A stretch of DNA of 64,000 bases. Source: Candidatus Helicobacter avicola (GTDB taxonomy: Bacteria > Campylobacterota > Campylobacteria > Campylobacterales > Helicobacteraceae). Made by a program: the position numbers and the translations under genes. The notes under the pieces are model-generated. The model made no database searches. It was not told the DNA's origin and saw nothing but the letters and a program-made list of their open reading frames with translations. Shown piece after piece: positions 57,229 through 64,000 of this stretch. How positions within the stretch are numbered: the stretch's first letter is position 1; every line of letters begins with the position of its first letter. Where the stretch lies: the NCBI GenBank assembly GCA_019112865.1, contig DXIN01000014.1, positions 22,139 to 86,138 on the forward strand, given 5' to 3'.

Positions 57229-57987
57229 ATGGCAATCAATATCAAAAGCTCTAAAGACATTGCGGCATTGCAGATTCCAAATCGCATTGTTGCGCAGTCT
57301 TTGGAGTTAGCACGCAAAAGCGCAAAAGAGGGTATGAGTCTTGCCGAGCTAGATTCTATCATTGAGGATTTTATCCACTCCTGTGGGGCGAGACCTGCCT
57401 TTAAGGGTTTGTATGGGTTTCCCGGTGCGGTATGTATCTCTGTCAATGAGGTTATTATTCACGGTATTCCTACTGATTATAAGCTTAAAAGCGGGGATAT
57501 TGTAGGAGTTGATATAGGAGCCGAACATAATGGGTGGTTTGGCGATGGGGCTATCACTTTTGGTATAGGCGAGATTTCTCCTCGAGATGAGCAGCTTATA
57601 CAATGTTCCAAGGACACACTCTATTATGCTATAGATTCTATACGCGTCAATATGCACTTTAAGGAGCTTAGTAAGCTTTTGCAAGATTGTATTATAGATC
57701 ATGGGTTTGTGCCGCTGAAAGGATTTTGTGGGCATGGAATTGGACGCACACCCCATGAGGAGCCAGAGATTCCAAACTTTTTAGAATCTCCAAATCCAAA
57801 GCAGGGACCTAAGATTCGCGAAGGAATGGTGTTTTGCATAGAGCCTATGATTTGTCAAAAGAGTGGCGAGCCAAAAATTTTGAATGATAATTGGTCGGTG
57901 GTGTCTGTTGATGGATTAAATGGAAGTCATTATGAGCACACGGTGGCAATTGTGGGTGGGAAAGCACAGATATTAACGGAGGTATAA
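57229..57987 (+). CDS. map: Methionine aminopeptidase, type I
   Basis: 252 residues. Metal ligands in VGVDIGAEHNGWFGDGAITF, GHGIGRTPHEEPEI, FCIEPM and YEHTVAIV. It removes initiator Met co-translationally. No gap to secY. Confidence 0.97.
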   Translation: MAINIKSSKDIAALQIPNRIVAQSLELARKSAKEGMSLAELDSIIEDFIHSCGARPAFKGLYGFPGAVCISVNEVIIHGIPTDYKLKSGDIVGVDIGAEHNGWFGDGAITFGIGEISPRDEQLIQCSKDTLYYAIDSIRVNMHFKELSKLLQDCIIDHGFVPLKGFCGHGIGRTPHEEPEIPNFLESPNPKQGPKIREGMVFCIEPMICQKSGEPKILNDNWSVVSVDGLNGSHYEHTVAIVGGKAQILTEV

Positions 57988-58206
57988 ATGGCAAAAGATG
58001 ATATGATAGAGGTTGATGGTAAGGTTATAGAGGCATTGCCAAATGCTACTTTTAAGGTGGAGATTGCAAATGGTAAGGTTGTGCTATGTAGGATAGCAGG
58101 TAAAATGCGTATGAATTACATCAGAATCTTGCCCGGTGATAAGGTGCGTATTGAACTTACGCCTTATAGCGTAGATAAGGGGCGGATTGTCTATCGCAAC
58201 AAATAG
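57988..58206 (+). CDS. infA: Translation initiation factor IF-1
   Basis: 72 residues: [40 protein letters not shown]. An OB-fold A-site factor. RBS GGAGG at the map end. Confidence 0.97.
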   Translation: MAKDDMIEVDGKVIEALPNATFKVEIANGKVVLCRIAGKMRMNYIRILPGDKVRIELTPYSVDKGRIVYRNK

Positions 58207-58386
58207 TCTAGATTTTGAGAATCTAGCTCTTAGGTTTTGTATCAAAGCTTAAGAGCTAGATTTTGCAAATTTAGCAAAATCTAAGTGGCTTTTAATGATT
58301 TTTTGCGTAGAATCCCAAGCTTCATTAGACTCAAGTTCTTATTTCGATGGAACTTGGATTTCGCAATTTTCAAGCAAGGAGCAGGT
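58207..58386 (+). repeat. Hairpin cluster between infA and rpmJ
   Basis: The largest gap in the array (180 bp) holds successive perfect inverted repeats: CTAGATT/AATCTAG, AGCTCTTA/TAAGAGCT, AGATTTTGC/GCAAAATCT and, nearer rpmJ, CAAGTTC/GAACTTG. It may attenuate or process the transcript before the alpha segment. Confidence 0.6.
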
Positions 58387-58500
58387 ATGAAAGTGAGACC
58401 TTCGGTCAAAAAAATGTGCGATAAGTGTAAGATTATCAAACGTAAGGGTGTGGTTAGAGTGATTTGCTCAACCCCAAAACATAAACAAAGACAAGGATAG
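58387..58500 (+). CDS. rpmJ: 50S ribosomal protein L36
   Basis: 37 residues from ATG 58387 (RBS AAGGAG): [20 protein letters not shown], with the CX2C...C...H zinc ribbon intact. Confidence 0.96.
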   Translation: MKVRPSVKKMCDKCKIIKRKGVVRVICSTPKHKQRQG

Positions 58501-58503
58501 ACA

Positions 58504-58866
58504 ATGGCGAGAATTGCTGGTGTAGATTTGCCAAAGAAAAAAAGAGTAGAGTATGCGCTGACCTATATTTATGGTATAGGATTAAAAAGCTCTCGAGATA
58601 TACTCACATCTGTTAATATCTCTTTTGATAAGCGAGTTCATGATCTCAGCGAGGACGAAGTGTCTGCTATAGCCAAGAAGATTCAAGAGGGCTATATGGT
58701 AGAGGGAGATTTGCGCAAGAAAGTTACGATGGACATTAAGGCACTTATGGACTTAGGAAGTTATCGCGGTTTGCGTCATAGGAGAGGATTACCCGTTCGC
58801 GGTCAAACAACAAAGAACAATGCCCGCACACGCAAGGGTAAGAAGAAAACCGTTGGAAGCAAATAA
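58504..58866 (+). CDS. rpsM: 30S ribosomal protein S13
   Basis: 120 residues: [45 protein letters not shown] (partial). Contacts P-site tRNA. Confidence 0.98.
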   Translation: MARIAGVDLPKKKRVEYALTYIYGIGLKSSRDILTSVNISFDKRVHDLSEDEVSAIAKKIQEGYMVEGDLRKKVTMDIKALMDLGSYRGLRHRRGLPVRGQTTKNNARTRKGKKKTVGSK

Positions 58867-58876
58867 GGAGTAGAAA

Positions 58877-59269
58877 ATGGCAAAACGCAATGTAACAAAA
58901 AAAAGAGTAGCTAAGAAAAATATTGCTCGTGGAATTGTTTGCATTTCTGCAACTTTCAACAACACCAATGTAACTGTAACAGATGAAATGGGTAATGTGA
59001 TTTGTTGGGCTACTGCTGGTGGATTAGGTTTTAAAGGGAGCAAAAAATCTACTCCTTATGCGGCACAGCAAGCTGTTGAAGCTGCATTGACCAAAGCAAA
59101 GGAACATGGTGTCAAGGAAGTTGGCATCAAAGTGCAGGGACCAGGGAGTGGGCGAGAAACTGCAGTAAAAAGCGTGGGTGCAACAGAAGGTATCAAGGTC
59201 TTGTGGCTTAAAGATGTAACGCCATTGCCTCATAATGGTTGCAGACCACCAAAAAGAAGAAGAGTGTAA
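58877..59269 (+). CDS. rpsK: 30S ribosomal protein S11
   Basis: 130 residues: [50 protein letters not shown]. Forms the 30S platform. RBS AAGGAG. Confidence 0.98.
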   Translation: MAKRNVTKKRVAKKNIARGIVCISATFNNTNVTVTDEMGNVICWATAGGLGFKGSKKSTPYAAQQAVEAALTKAKEHGVKEVGIKVQGPGSGRETAVKSVGATEGIKVLWLKDVTPLPHNGCRPPKRRRV

Positions 59270-59278
59270 GGAGAGAGT

Positions 59279-59905
59279 ATGGCAAGATATAGAGGTCCAG
59301 TAGAAAAACTAGAAAGACGTTTTGGGGTGTCTTTGGCTTTAAAGGGCGAGCGTCGCTTGGCAGGTAAAAGCGCGCTTGATAAGCGTCCATATGGTCCGGG
59401 ACAGCATGGACAGAAGCGAGGTAAGATTTCAGAGTATGGATTGCAGCTCGCAGAGAAGCAAAAAGCAAAAATTATGTATGGCACAAGTGAGAAGCAATTC
59501 CGTGCGCTTTTTAGAGAGGCTAATAGGCAGGAAGGCAGTACAGGTGAAAATCTCATTCGTCTTATTGAGTGTAGGCTTGATAATGTTGTCTATCGTATGG
59601 GTTTTGCTACCACAAGAAGATTTGCGCGTCAGCTTGTAACACATGGACATATTTTGGTAGATGGAAAGAGGGTTGATATACCCTCATATTCCGTGCGTGT
59701 AGGGCAAAAGATAGAGGTTAAAGAAAGGAGCAAGAAAAATACTCAAGTTGTTCGTGCCATAGAGCTTACTGCACAGACGGGGATTGTGCCATGGGTTGAT
59801 GTGGATAAGGATAAGGTTTTTGGTATCTTTACGCGCTTCCCTCTAAGAGAAGAGGTGGTTATCCCTATTGAAGAGAGACTTATTGTCGAGTTGTATTCTA
59901 AATAA
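59279..59905 (+). CDS. rpsD: 30S ribosomal protein S4
   Basis: 208 residues: [40 protein letters not shown], and the S4 RNA-binding domain [20 protein letters not shown]. In E. coli S4 represses the alpha operon. RBS AAGGAGAG. Confidence 0.98.
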   Translation: MARYRGPVEKLERRFGVSLALKGERRLAGKSALDKRPYGPGQHGQKRGKISEYGLQLAEKQKAKIMYGTSEKQFRALFREANRQEGSTGENLIRLIECRLDNVVYRMGFATTRRFARQLVTHGHILVDGKRVDIPSYSVRVGQKIEVKERSKKNTQVVRAIELTAQTGIVPWVDVDKDKVFGIFTRFPLREEVVIPIEERLIVELYSK

Positions 59906-59925
59906 TAAATAAAGGCGGTGATTCA

Positions 59926-60927
59926 ATGAAAACAATTAAGACAGAGCCCTATGTTCCTGAAACTATAAATGTAGAGGAAATAGGAGAAAATCGTATCACA
60001 ATAACTGTTGCACCTTTTGAATCTGGATATGCTATTACCTTTGCTCACCCTTTGCGACGCTTGTTGCTTTCGAGTTCGGTGGGGTATGCAGCCATAGCAT
60101 TAAAAATTGATGGTGTAACGCACGAGTTTGATTCTATTAGAGGGATTGTTGAAGATGTTTCGCAATTTATAGCCAATCTCAAAAATATTCGTTTTAGCAT
60201 TAAAGACAAACAAAATGACTCTTCTGTAGATCTTAGCTATAGTTTCAAGGGTCCTATGGTCCTAAATGGAAGGGATCTTGTCAATGAGACAACAGATATT
60301 GTAAATCCAGATATTTACTTGGCAACGATTAATGAAAATTTTAGCCTAAACTTTTCTCTTATCATTAAGAAAGGTATAGGGTATGTTCCAAGTGAAGAGA
60401 TTCGTGCTGATATTCCAGAGGGTTATATACCGCTTGATGCGTATTTTACACCCGTTAAACGCGTCGTGTATGACATCAATAATGTATTGCTTGAGGATAA
60501 TCCAAATTTTGAGGAACTTGTTTTTGATATTGAAACGGATGGACAAATTAAACCAATTGAAGCATTTAAAGATGCAATTGCAGTGATGTATAAACAAATG
60601 AGTATTTTTGGGGTGGATCTTAATGAAATAAGCACACCAAATAGAAATACAGAGGATAGTGGAGAATTTAGAACGCTTTTTATGACGCTAAGTTCTTTGG
60701 ATTTGAGTGCGCGTTGCTTTAATTGTCTTGATAGGTCTGGATTAAAATATGTCGGCGAACTCACACTTATGCAGGAAAGTGATATAAGAAGTATCAAAAA
60801 TATGGGCAAGAAATCGTTTGATGAAATTGCTGAAAAACTCCAGGAATTGGGCTATCCTATTGGCGTTGATCTCTCAGAGGATTTAGCAGCAATGTTTTCT
60901 CGCAAACTTGCCAAATTAAAAGCTTAG
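59926..60927 (+). CDS. rpoA: RNA polymerase alpha subunit
   Basis: 333 residues. N-terminal dimerisation domain with [40 protein letters not shown]; flexible linker about 230-255; C-terminal DNA-binding domain with [20 protein letters not shown] and [22 protein letters not shown]. Confidence 0.98.
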   Translation: MKTIKTEPYVPETINVEEIGENRITITVAPFESGYAITFAHPLRRLLLSSSVGYAAIALKIDGVTHEFDSIRGIVEDVSQFIANLKNIRFSIKDKQNDSSVDLSYSFKGPMVLNGRDLVNETTDIVNPDIYLATINENFSLNFSLIIKKGIGYVPSEEIRADIPEGYIPLDAYFTPVKRVVYDINNVLLEDNPNFEELVFDIETDGQIKPIEAFKDAIAVMYKQMSIFGVDLNEISTPNRNTEDSGEFRTLFMTLSSLDLSARCFNCLDRSGLKYVGELTLMQESDIRSIKNMGKKSFDEIAEKLQELGYPIGVDLSEDLAAMFSRKLAKLKA

Positions 60928-60938
60928 GGAGAATTATA

Positions 60939-61289
60939 ATGAGACATAATCATGGATATAGAAAGCTAGGTAGGACTTCAGCACACAGGAAGGCATTATT
61001 GAAAAATCTTGCCATTGCGCTCATTAAGTATGAAAAAATAGAGACAAGTGTATTTAAAGCAAAGGAACTTCAGTCTTATATAGAAAAGCTTGTAACTGCG
61101 GCTCGTGTGGAGGATTTTAACACACACCGCTTTGTCTTTGCGTATTTGCAGGATAAAGAGACTACTAAGAAACTCATTGCGCAAATTGCACCAAAATACA
61201 AGGATCGTAGTGGTGGTTATACACGGATTCAGCGGACACGACTTCGTAGGGGTGATGCTTCACAAATGGCGATAATTGAGTTTGTATAA
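60939..61289 (+). CDS. rplQ: 50S ribosomal protein L17
   Basis: 116 residues: [55 protein letters not shown]. Last ribosomal gene of the array. Confidence 0.97.
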   Translation: MRHNHGYRKLGRTSAHRKALLKNLAIALIKYEKIETSVFKAKELQSYIEKLVTAARVEDFNTHRFVFAYLQDKETTKKLIAQIAPKYKDRSGGYTRIQRTRLRRGDASQMAIIEFV

Positions 61290-61307
61290 ATGATAGGCTA
61301 GACAACG

Positions 61308-61997
61308 ATGAGGTGGCTATACATAGTAGCATTCGTGTATAGCTTGCTGTTGTTAGGTTGTGCTAGTTATCATATATCTGTTCTTCCTCAAGATTCTGTG
61401 CGGAAGGAATATCGTGATGGCGTGGAGATTCTGACTTCTGATATGTCGTCATCTTTTGTGCATTTCGAGGTGGCTCAACATCTTGTGGGTGGTTTGGATA
61501 ATACACCTTTGACAATCTTTATCCTAGCTCAAATTAAAAAGGGTGGAGATTTTTTGTTTGATTGGGATTGTGTTTGGGCATTGCAAGATGGCAAAAAAGT
61601 TGAGGTATTGAGCTATGAAGCAGCAAAGCAATCAAACCTCAATTTTGGTAAAGCCATAGAATCTTTTGGTATATTCACTCCCAAAGAAAAATCCTCTTCT
61701 CAAACTATACCTTCTCCTATTCTTATTTATCGTGGTTATCCTGGGTTGTTTATTCCTATGTCATGGGTGTATAGTGCGCGTGATCGTATGGAGCAATCCG
61801 AACAGCTTGAGGAAAGCAGAAGGAAGCGATCGGTTATTCTCTCTAGTTATTTGCGTAAAAACACATTAAAAGTCGGTGATATGCCGCGAGGGGGGTTTGT
61901 GGTTATTGAACCTAGTGAGTTAGGTCATGGTATCCTAGAGATTTATGTCAAAGTTGCTACTCAAACGCATCTTTTAAGACTTATGATAGAAAAATAG
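61308..61997 (+). CDS. Lipoprotein of unknown function
   Basis: 229 residues. Lipobox LLLLGC after a 17-residue hydrophobic signal. The mature part starts ASYHISVLPQDSVRKEYRDG and has no family I recognise. It lies 18 bp after rplQ with a weak RBS and is followed by nadC after 12 bp, so it may be read from the same transcript. Confidence 0.7.
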   Translation: MRWLYIVAFVYSLLLLGCASYHISVLPQDSVRKEYRDGVEILTSDMSSSFVHFEVAQHLVGGLDNTPLTIFILAQIKKGGDFLFDWDCVWALQDGKKVEVLSYEAAKQSNLNFGKAIESFGIFTPKEKSSSQTIPSPILIYRGYPGLFIPMSWVYSARDRMEQSEQLEESRRKRSVILSSYLRKNTLKVGDMPRGGFVVIEPSELGHGILEIYVKVATQTHLLRLMIEK

Positions 61998-62009
61998 GGA
62001 GACAATATA

Positions 62010-62828
62010 ATGAACATCACGCAGTTTGTGCAAGAGGCTTTATACGAGGATTTAGGACGAGGAGATTTGTTTGCTCTTGTAGTAGAAGATAAAGAGGCTT
62101 GTGCAGATATTGTAGCCAAAGAAAAAGGGGTTTTTTCCGGTCAAGTTTATATAGAGGCTTTGTGTGCAATGCAGGGGCTTAGTTTAGAAATGTATGTGCA
62201 AGATTCACAAACCTTTGAGCCTCGGCAGATTTTAGGGGTTGTGCGAGGGAGTTACCTCAAAATATTACAAATTGAGCGCACTTTGCTTAATATTATTGCG
62301 CATAGTAGCGGTATAGCGACACATACCCATACTTTTGTGCAATGTGTCCAAGCGCGTATTAAGATTCTTGATACGCGCAAAACACGTCCGCTACTACGCG
62401 TGTTTGAAAAATATTCCGTGCGTAATGGTGGCGCTCATAATCATCGATTTGGTTTAGATGATGCGTTAATGCTTAAAGATACGCATTTAGCGTTAATACA
62501 GGATATAGAATCTACACTTGCATATGCTCGCAAAATTATTCCTTGGACATGCAAGATAGAGGTTGAAGTGAATGATTATGCTATGGCGCAAAGAGTATTT
62601 GAGGCTGGCGCGGATATTGTGATGTGTGATAATATGTCGCCTGCAGAGATTGCGAGGGTTGCAGCATTGCGAGATAGGAGTTATCCGCATATTGCACTTG
62701 AAGCAAGTGGCACTATTACATTAGAAAACATTGCTACTTATGTCAAAAGTGGCGTTGATGCTCTTAGCATAGGCGCACTCACACATCAGGCAAAATGGCT
62801 TGATATAAGTCTAAAGATGCAAAATTAA
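62010..62828 (+). CDS. nadC: Nicotinate-nucleotide pyrophosphorylase
   Basis: 272 residues. EDLGRGDLFALVVEDKEACA, DTRKTRPLLRVFEKYSVRNG, NHRFGLDDALMLKDTHL, IEVEVNDYA and VDALSIGALTHQ are diagnostic. It converts quinolinate and PRPP to NaMN for NAD synthesis. Confidence 0.96.
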   Translation: MNITQFVQEALYEDLGRGDLFALVVEDKEACADIVAKEKGVFSGQVYIEALCAMQGLSLEMYVQDSQTFEPRQILGVVRGSYLKILQIERTLLNIIAHSSGIATHTHTFVQCVQARIKILDTRKTRPLLRVFEKYSVRNGGAHNHRFGLDDALMLKDTHLALIQDIESTLAYARKIIPWTCKIEVEVNDYAMAQRVFEAGADIVMCDNMSPAEIARVAALRDRSYPHIALEASGTITLENIATYVKSGVDALSIGALTHQAKWLDISLKMQN

Positions 62829-62832
62829 CAAT

Positions 62833-63771
62833 ATGCAGAGTGTAGAAGAGCTTTTTCTCAAAGGTTTGCAAAAGAGTGGAGTGTGTGCAAAGCTTGATAA
62901 TGATGTGCATATATTTGGTCTTGATACCTTTAGGGATTCTGGGCAGTGGATAGTCGCACTTGATGGATTTTGTGAAGATATTCATTTTAAGCGTGCGTGG
63001 TTTAGTGTGTATGAGGCGACACAAAAGGCATTTTTGGTAAATCTTTCGGATATTATTGCTAAAAATGCTGTGCCAAAATATGCTTTATTAAGCCTTGTGA
63101 TACCTAGGGATTTTACGCCAATTGAGATTCAAGAGATTATTGATGCTACACAAGATATTTGTCAAGAATTTAGTATGCAAATTGTGGGTGGAGATACGAT
63201 GTGTGGGAATAGGTTGGAATTTCACATCTGTATCCTTGCACAATCAAAGGAAGCAATCCCTCGTATAGTAAGCCAAAGGAAACTAGCAGTATTTTGCACA
63301 CAAGATAGAATCCACAAAATTGGAGGTTCGTATCGGCGACTTACACATTTACTACGATATACGAGAGATTGTGCAGGACAAGATCGGAGAAAGCGTTATA
63401 GGTTTAGAGATGAATATAGTGTATTAAAAGTGCGTGATCGTTTTGCGTATCCGAAGTTGCGTGTGGCATTTATGCAGATTTTTGGCAAAAAGATTAGAGC
63501 AAGTATGGATATCTCTGATGGGCTTTTAGAGGATATGAGTAGGCTTCTAGGAAGATTTGGTATAGCATATAGTGGGTATTTGAGATTCACACTCAGAAGT
63601 GGGGAAAAATGGCGTTGGCAAAGCGGAGAAGAGTATGAGATACTTTTTGCCATTGCTCCAAAAGATAGGGTTGCTTTACACAGAGTGCTTAGAATCTGTA
63701 GGCATAAAGCAATAGAGATAGGAGTTGTGAAGCGAGGTAAGGCGAGGGTGCATACAAAAAAGTGGCATTAA
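62833..63771 (+). CDS. thiL: Thiamine-monophosphate kinase (campylobacterial type)
   Basis: 312 residues. The PurM/ThiL fold is recognisable by EDIHFKRAWFSVYEATQKAF, LVNLSDIIAKNAVPKYALLS, IVGGDTMCGN, ASMDISDGLLEDMSRLLG and WQSGEEYEILFAI. The segment around 150-200 is basic and poorly conserved (YRRLTHLLRYTRDC) but the frame stays open. It makes thiamine pyrophosphate, the ligand of the riboswitch at 20505. Confidence 0.85.
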   Translation: MQSVEELFLKGLQKSGVCAKLDNDVHIFGLDTFRDSGQWIVALDGFCEDIHFKRAWFSVYEATQKAFLVNLSDIIAKNAVPKYALLSLVIPRDFTPIEIQEIIDATQDICQEFSMQIVGGDTMCGNRLEFHICILAQSKEAIPRIVSQRKLAVFCTQDRIHKIGGSYRRLTHLLRYTRDCAGQDRRKRYRFRDEYSVLKVRDRFAYPKLRVAFMQIFGKKIRASMDISDGLLEDMSRLLGRFGIAYSGYLRFTLRSGEKWRWQSGEEYEILFAIAPKDRVALHRVLRICRHKAIEIGVVKRGKARVHTKKWH

Positions 63772-63817
63772 GATTACAAAGTTTCTACCAAGTGAGGTAC
63801 GAACAGTTACATTGTGG

Positions 63818-64000
63818 TTATAAAAGTTTTTTAAATTTTTGTATAAATTTTACGATTCCTTTAATAAACAAAGCAAACTTTAAGCTTTGTGCGTGTAGTA
63901 TTTCGTTTCCCAATTTTGAGATACCTAAAACCATTTCAACATTTATAAGATATAAATTTGCAAGTAGTTTCTTGGTAACCATTGTTGGTGTTCTTTTACT
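63818..64000 (-). CDS. C-terminal end of an unidentified minus-strand gene
   Basis: The reverse strand is open for 60 codons from the window edge to a TAA at 63818-63820. The last residues are hydrophobic and basic (LKFALFIKGIVKFIQKFKKLL, in part), like the C-terminal amphipathic tail of some membrane-associated glycosyltransferases, but this is too short to name. Base composition is more AT-rich than in neighbouring genes. It could also be chance in AT-rich sequence. Confidence 0.4.
   Translation of the reverse strand, partial: SKRTPTMVTKKLLANLYLINVEMVLGISKLGNEILHAQSLKFALFIKGIVKFIQKFKKLL

Noticed and set aside
62833..63771. thiL as a frameshifted pseudogene because of the basic segment around residues 150-200
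   Set aside because: Downstream motifs (SMDISDGL, SGEEYEILF) are in the same frame, so a diverged loop explains it.
1..64000. CRISPR arrays, insertion sequences, prophage or replication origin
   Set aside because: No regularly spaced repeats, transposase, integrase or DnaA-box cluster was seen.

Overview
The window looks like a chromosomal segment of a Helicobacter, most like the enterohepatic group. Support comes from campylobacterial-type ThiL, a Hof-type porin, a short-type ThiC, a Zn-type S14, the split purS/purQ pair, and a long S10-spc-alpha ribosomal operon ending in rpoA-rplQ. The species cannot be assigned from sequence reading alone.

Left accessory region (1-11720). A surface-modification operon on the minus strand (carbamoyltransferase, SGNH hydrolase, SxtJ-like membrane protein) carries repeated structured leaders. 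Its first gene is broken by a run of 11 G, the hallmark of phase variation. Next to it, 4789-11720 holds the most interesting candidate system. Three paralogous Sec-exported small peptides have leaders in the register of double-glycine bacteriocin leaders. With them are four related outer-membrane beta-barrels, two paralogous three-helix membrane proteins and, divergently, an outer-membrane barrel followed by a signal-peptide-bearing C39 cysteine peptidase. Four promoters of identical geometry (TTGACA, 18 bp, TAYRMT) drive the peptide and barrel genes.

Housekeeping blocks (11726-47050). These are purU and a secreted protein; ridA; a Pro-His-Arg-Arg tRNA cluster; a VWA lipoprotein; a periplasmic beta-propeller; a HemN-like radical SAM protein and a PCu(A)C chaperone; thiC behind a TPP riboswitch; carB with a novel in-frame insertion; and xseB-trpDCFBA. 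They are followed by tRNA-Ala; ctpA-purC-purS-purQ-(BatD-like)-plsC; cdsA-dxr; gpmI; mraY-murD-(Wzk/PglK-like ABC flippase); a porin; a glutathionylspermidine-synthase-like gene with coaE-dapF; and a second phase-variable gene (FkbM methyltransferase, 10 G).

Ribosomal region (47254-61289). S10, spc and alpha operons run as one uninterrupted plus-strand array, with secY, map, infA and rpoA. L22 has an unusually long lysine-rich tail. Downstream are a lipoprotein, nadC and thiL, and the end of an unidentified minus-strand gene at the right edge.

Two themes cut across the window. One is a family of palindromic elements (AAAATCGG...CCGATTTT arms, with a GGTAA/TTACC core in two copies) present between genes and also inside two reading frames (carB, carbamoyltransferase). 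The other is a strong excess of the heptamer AGATTCT/AGAATCT.
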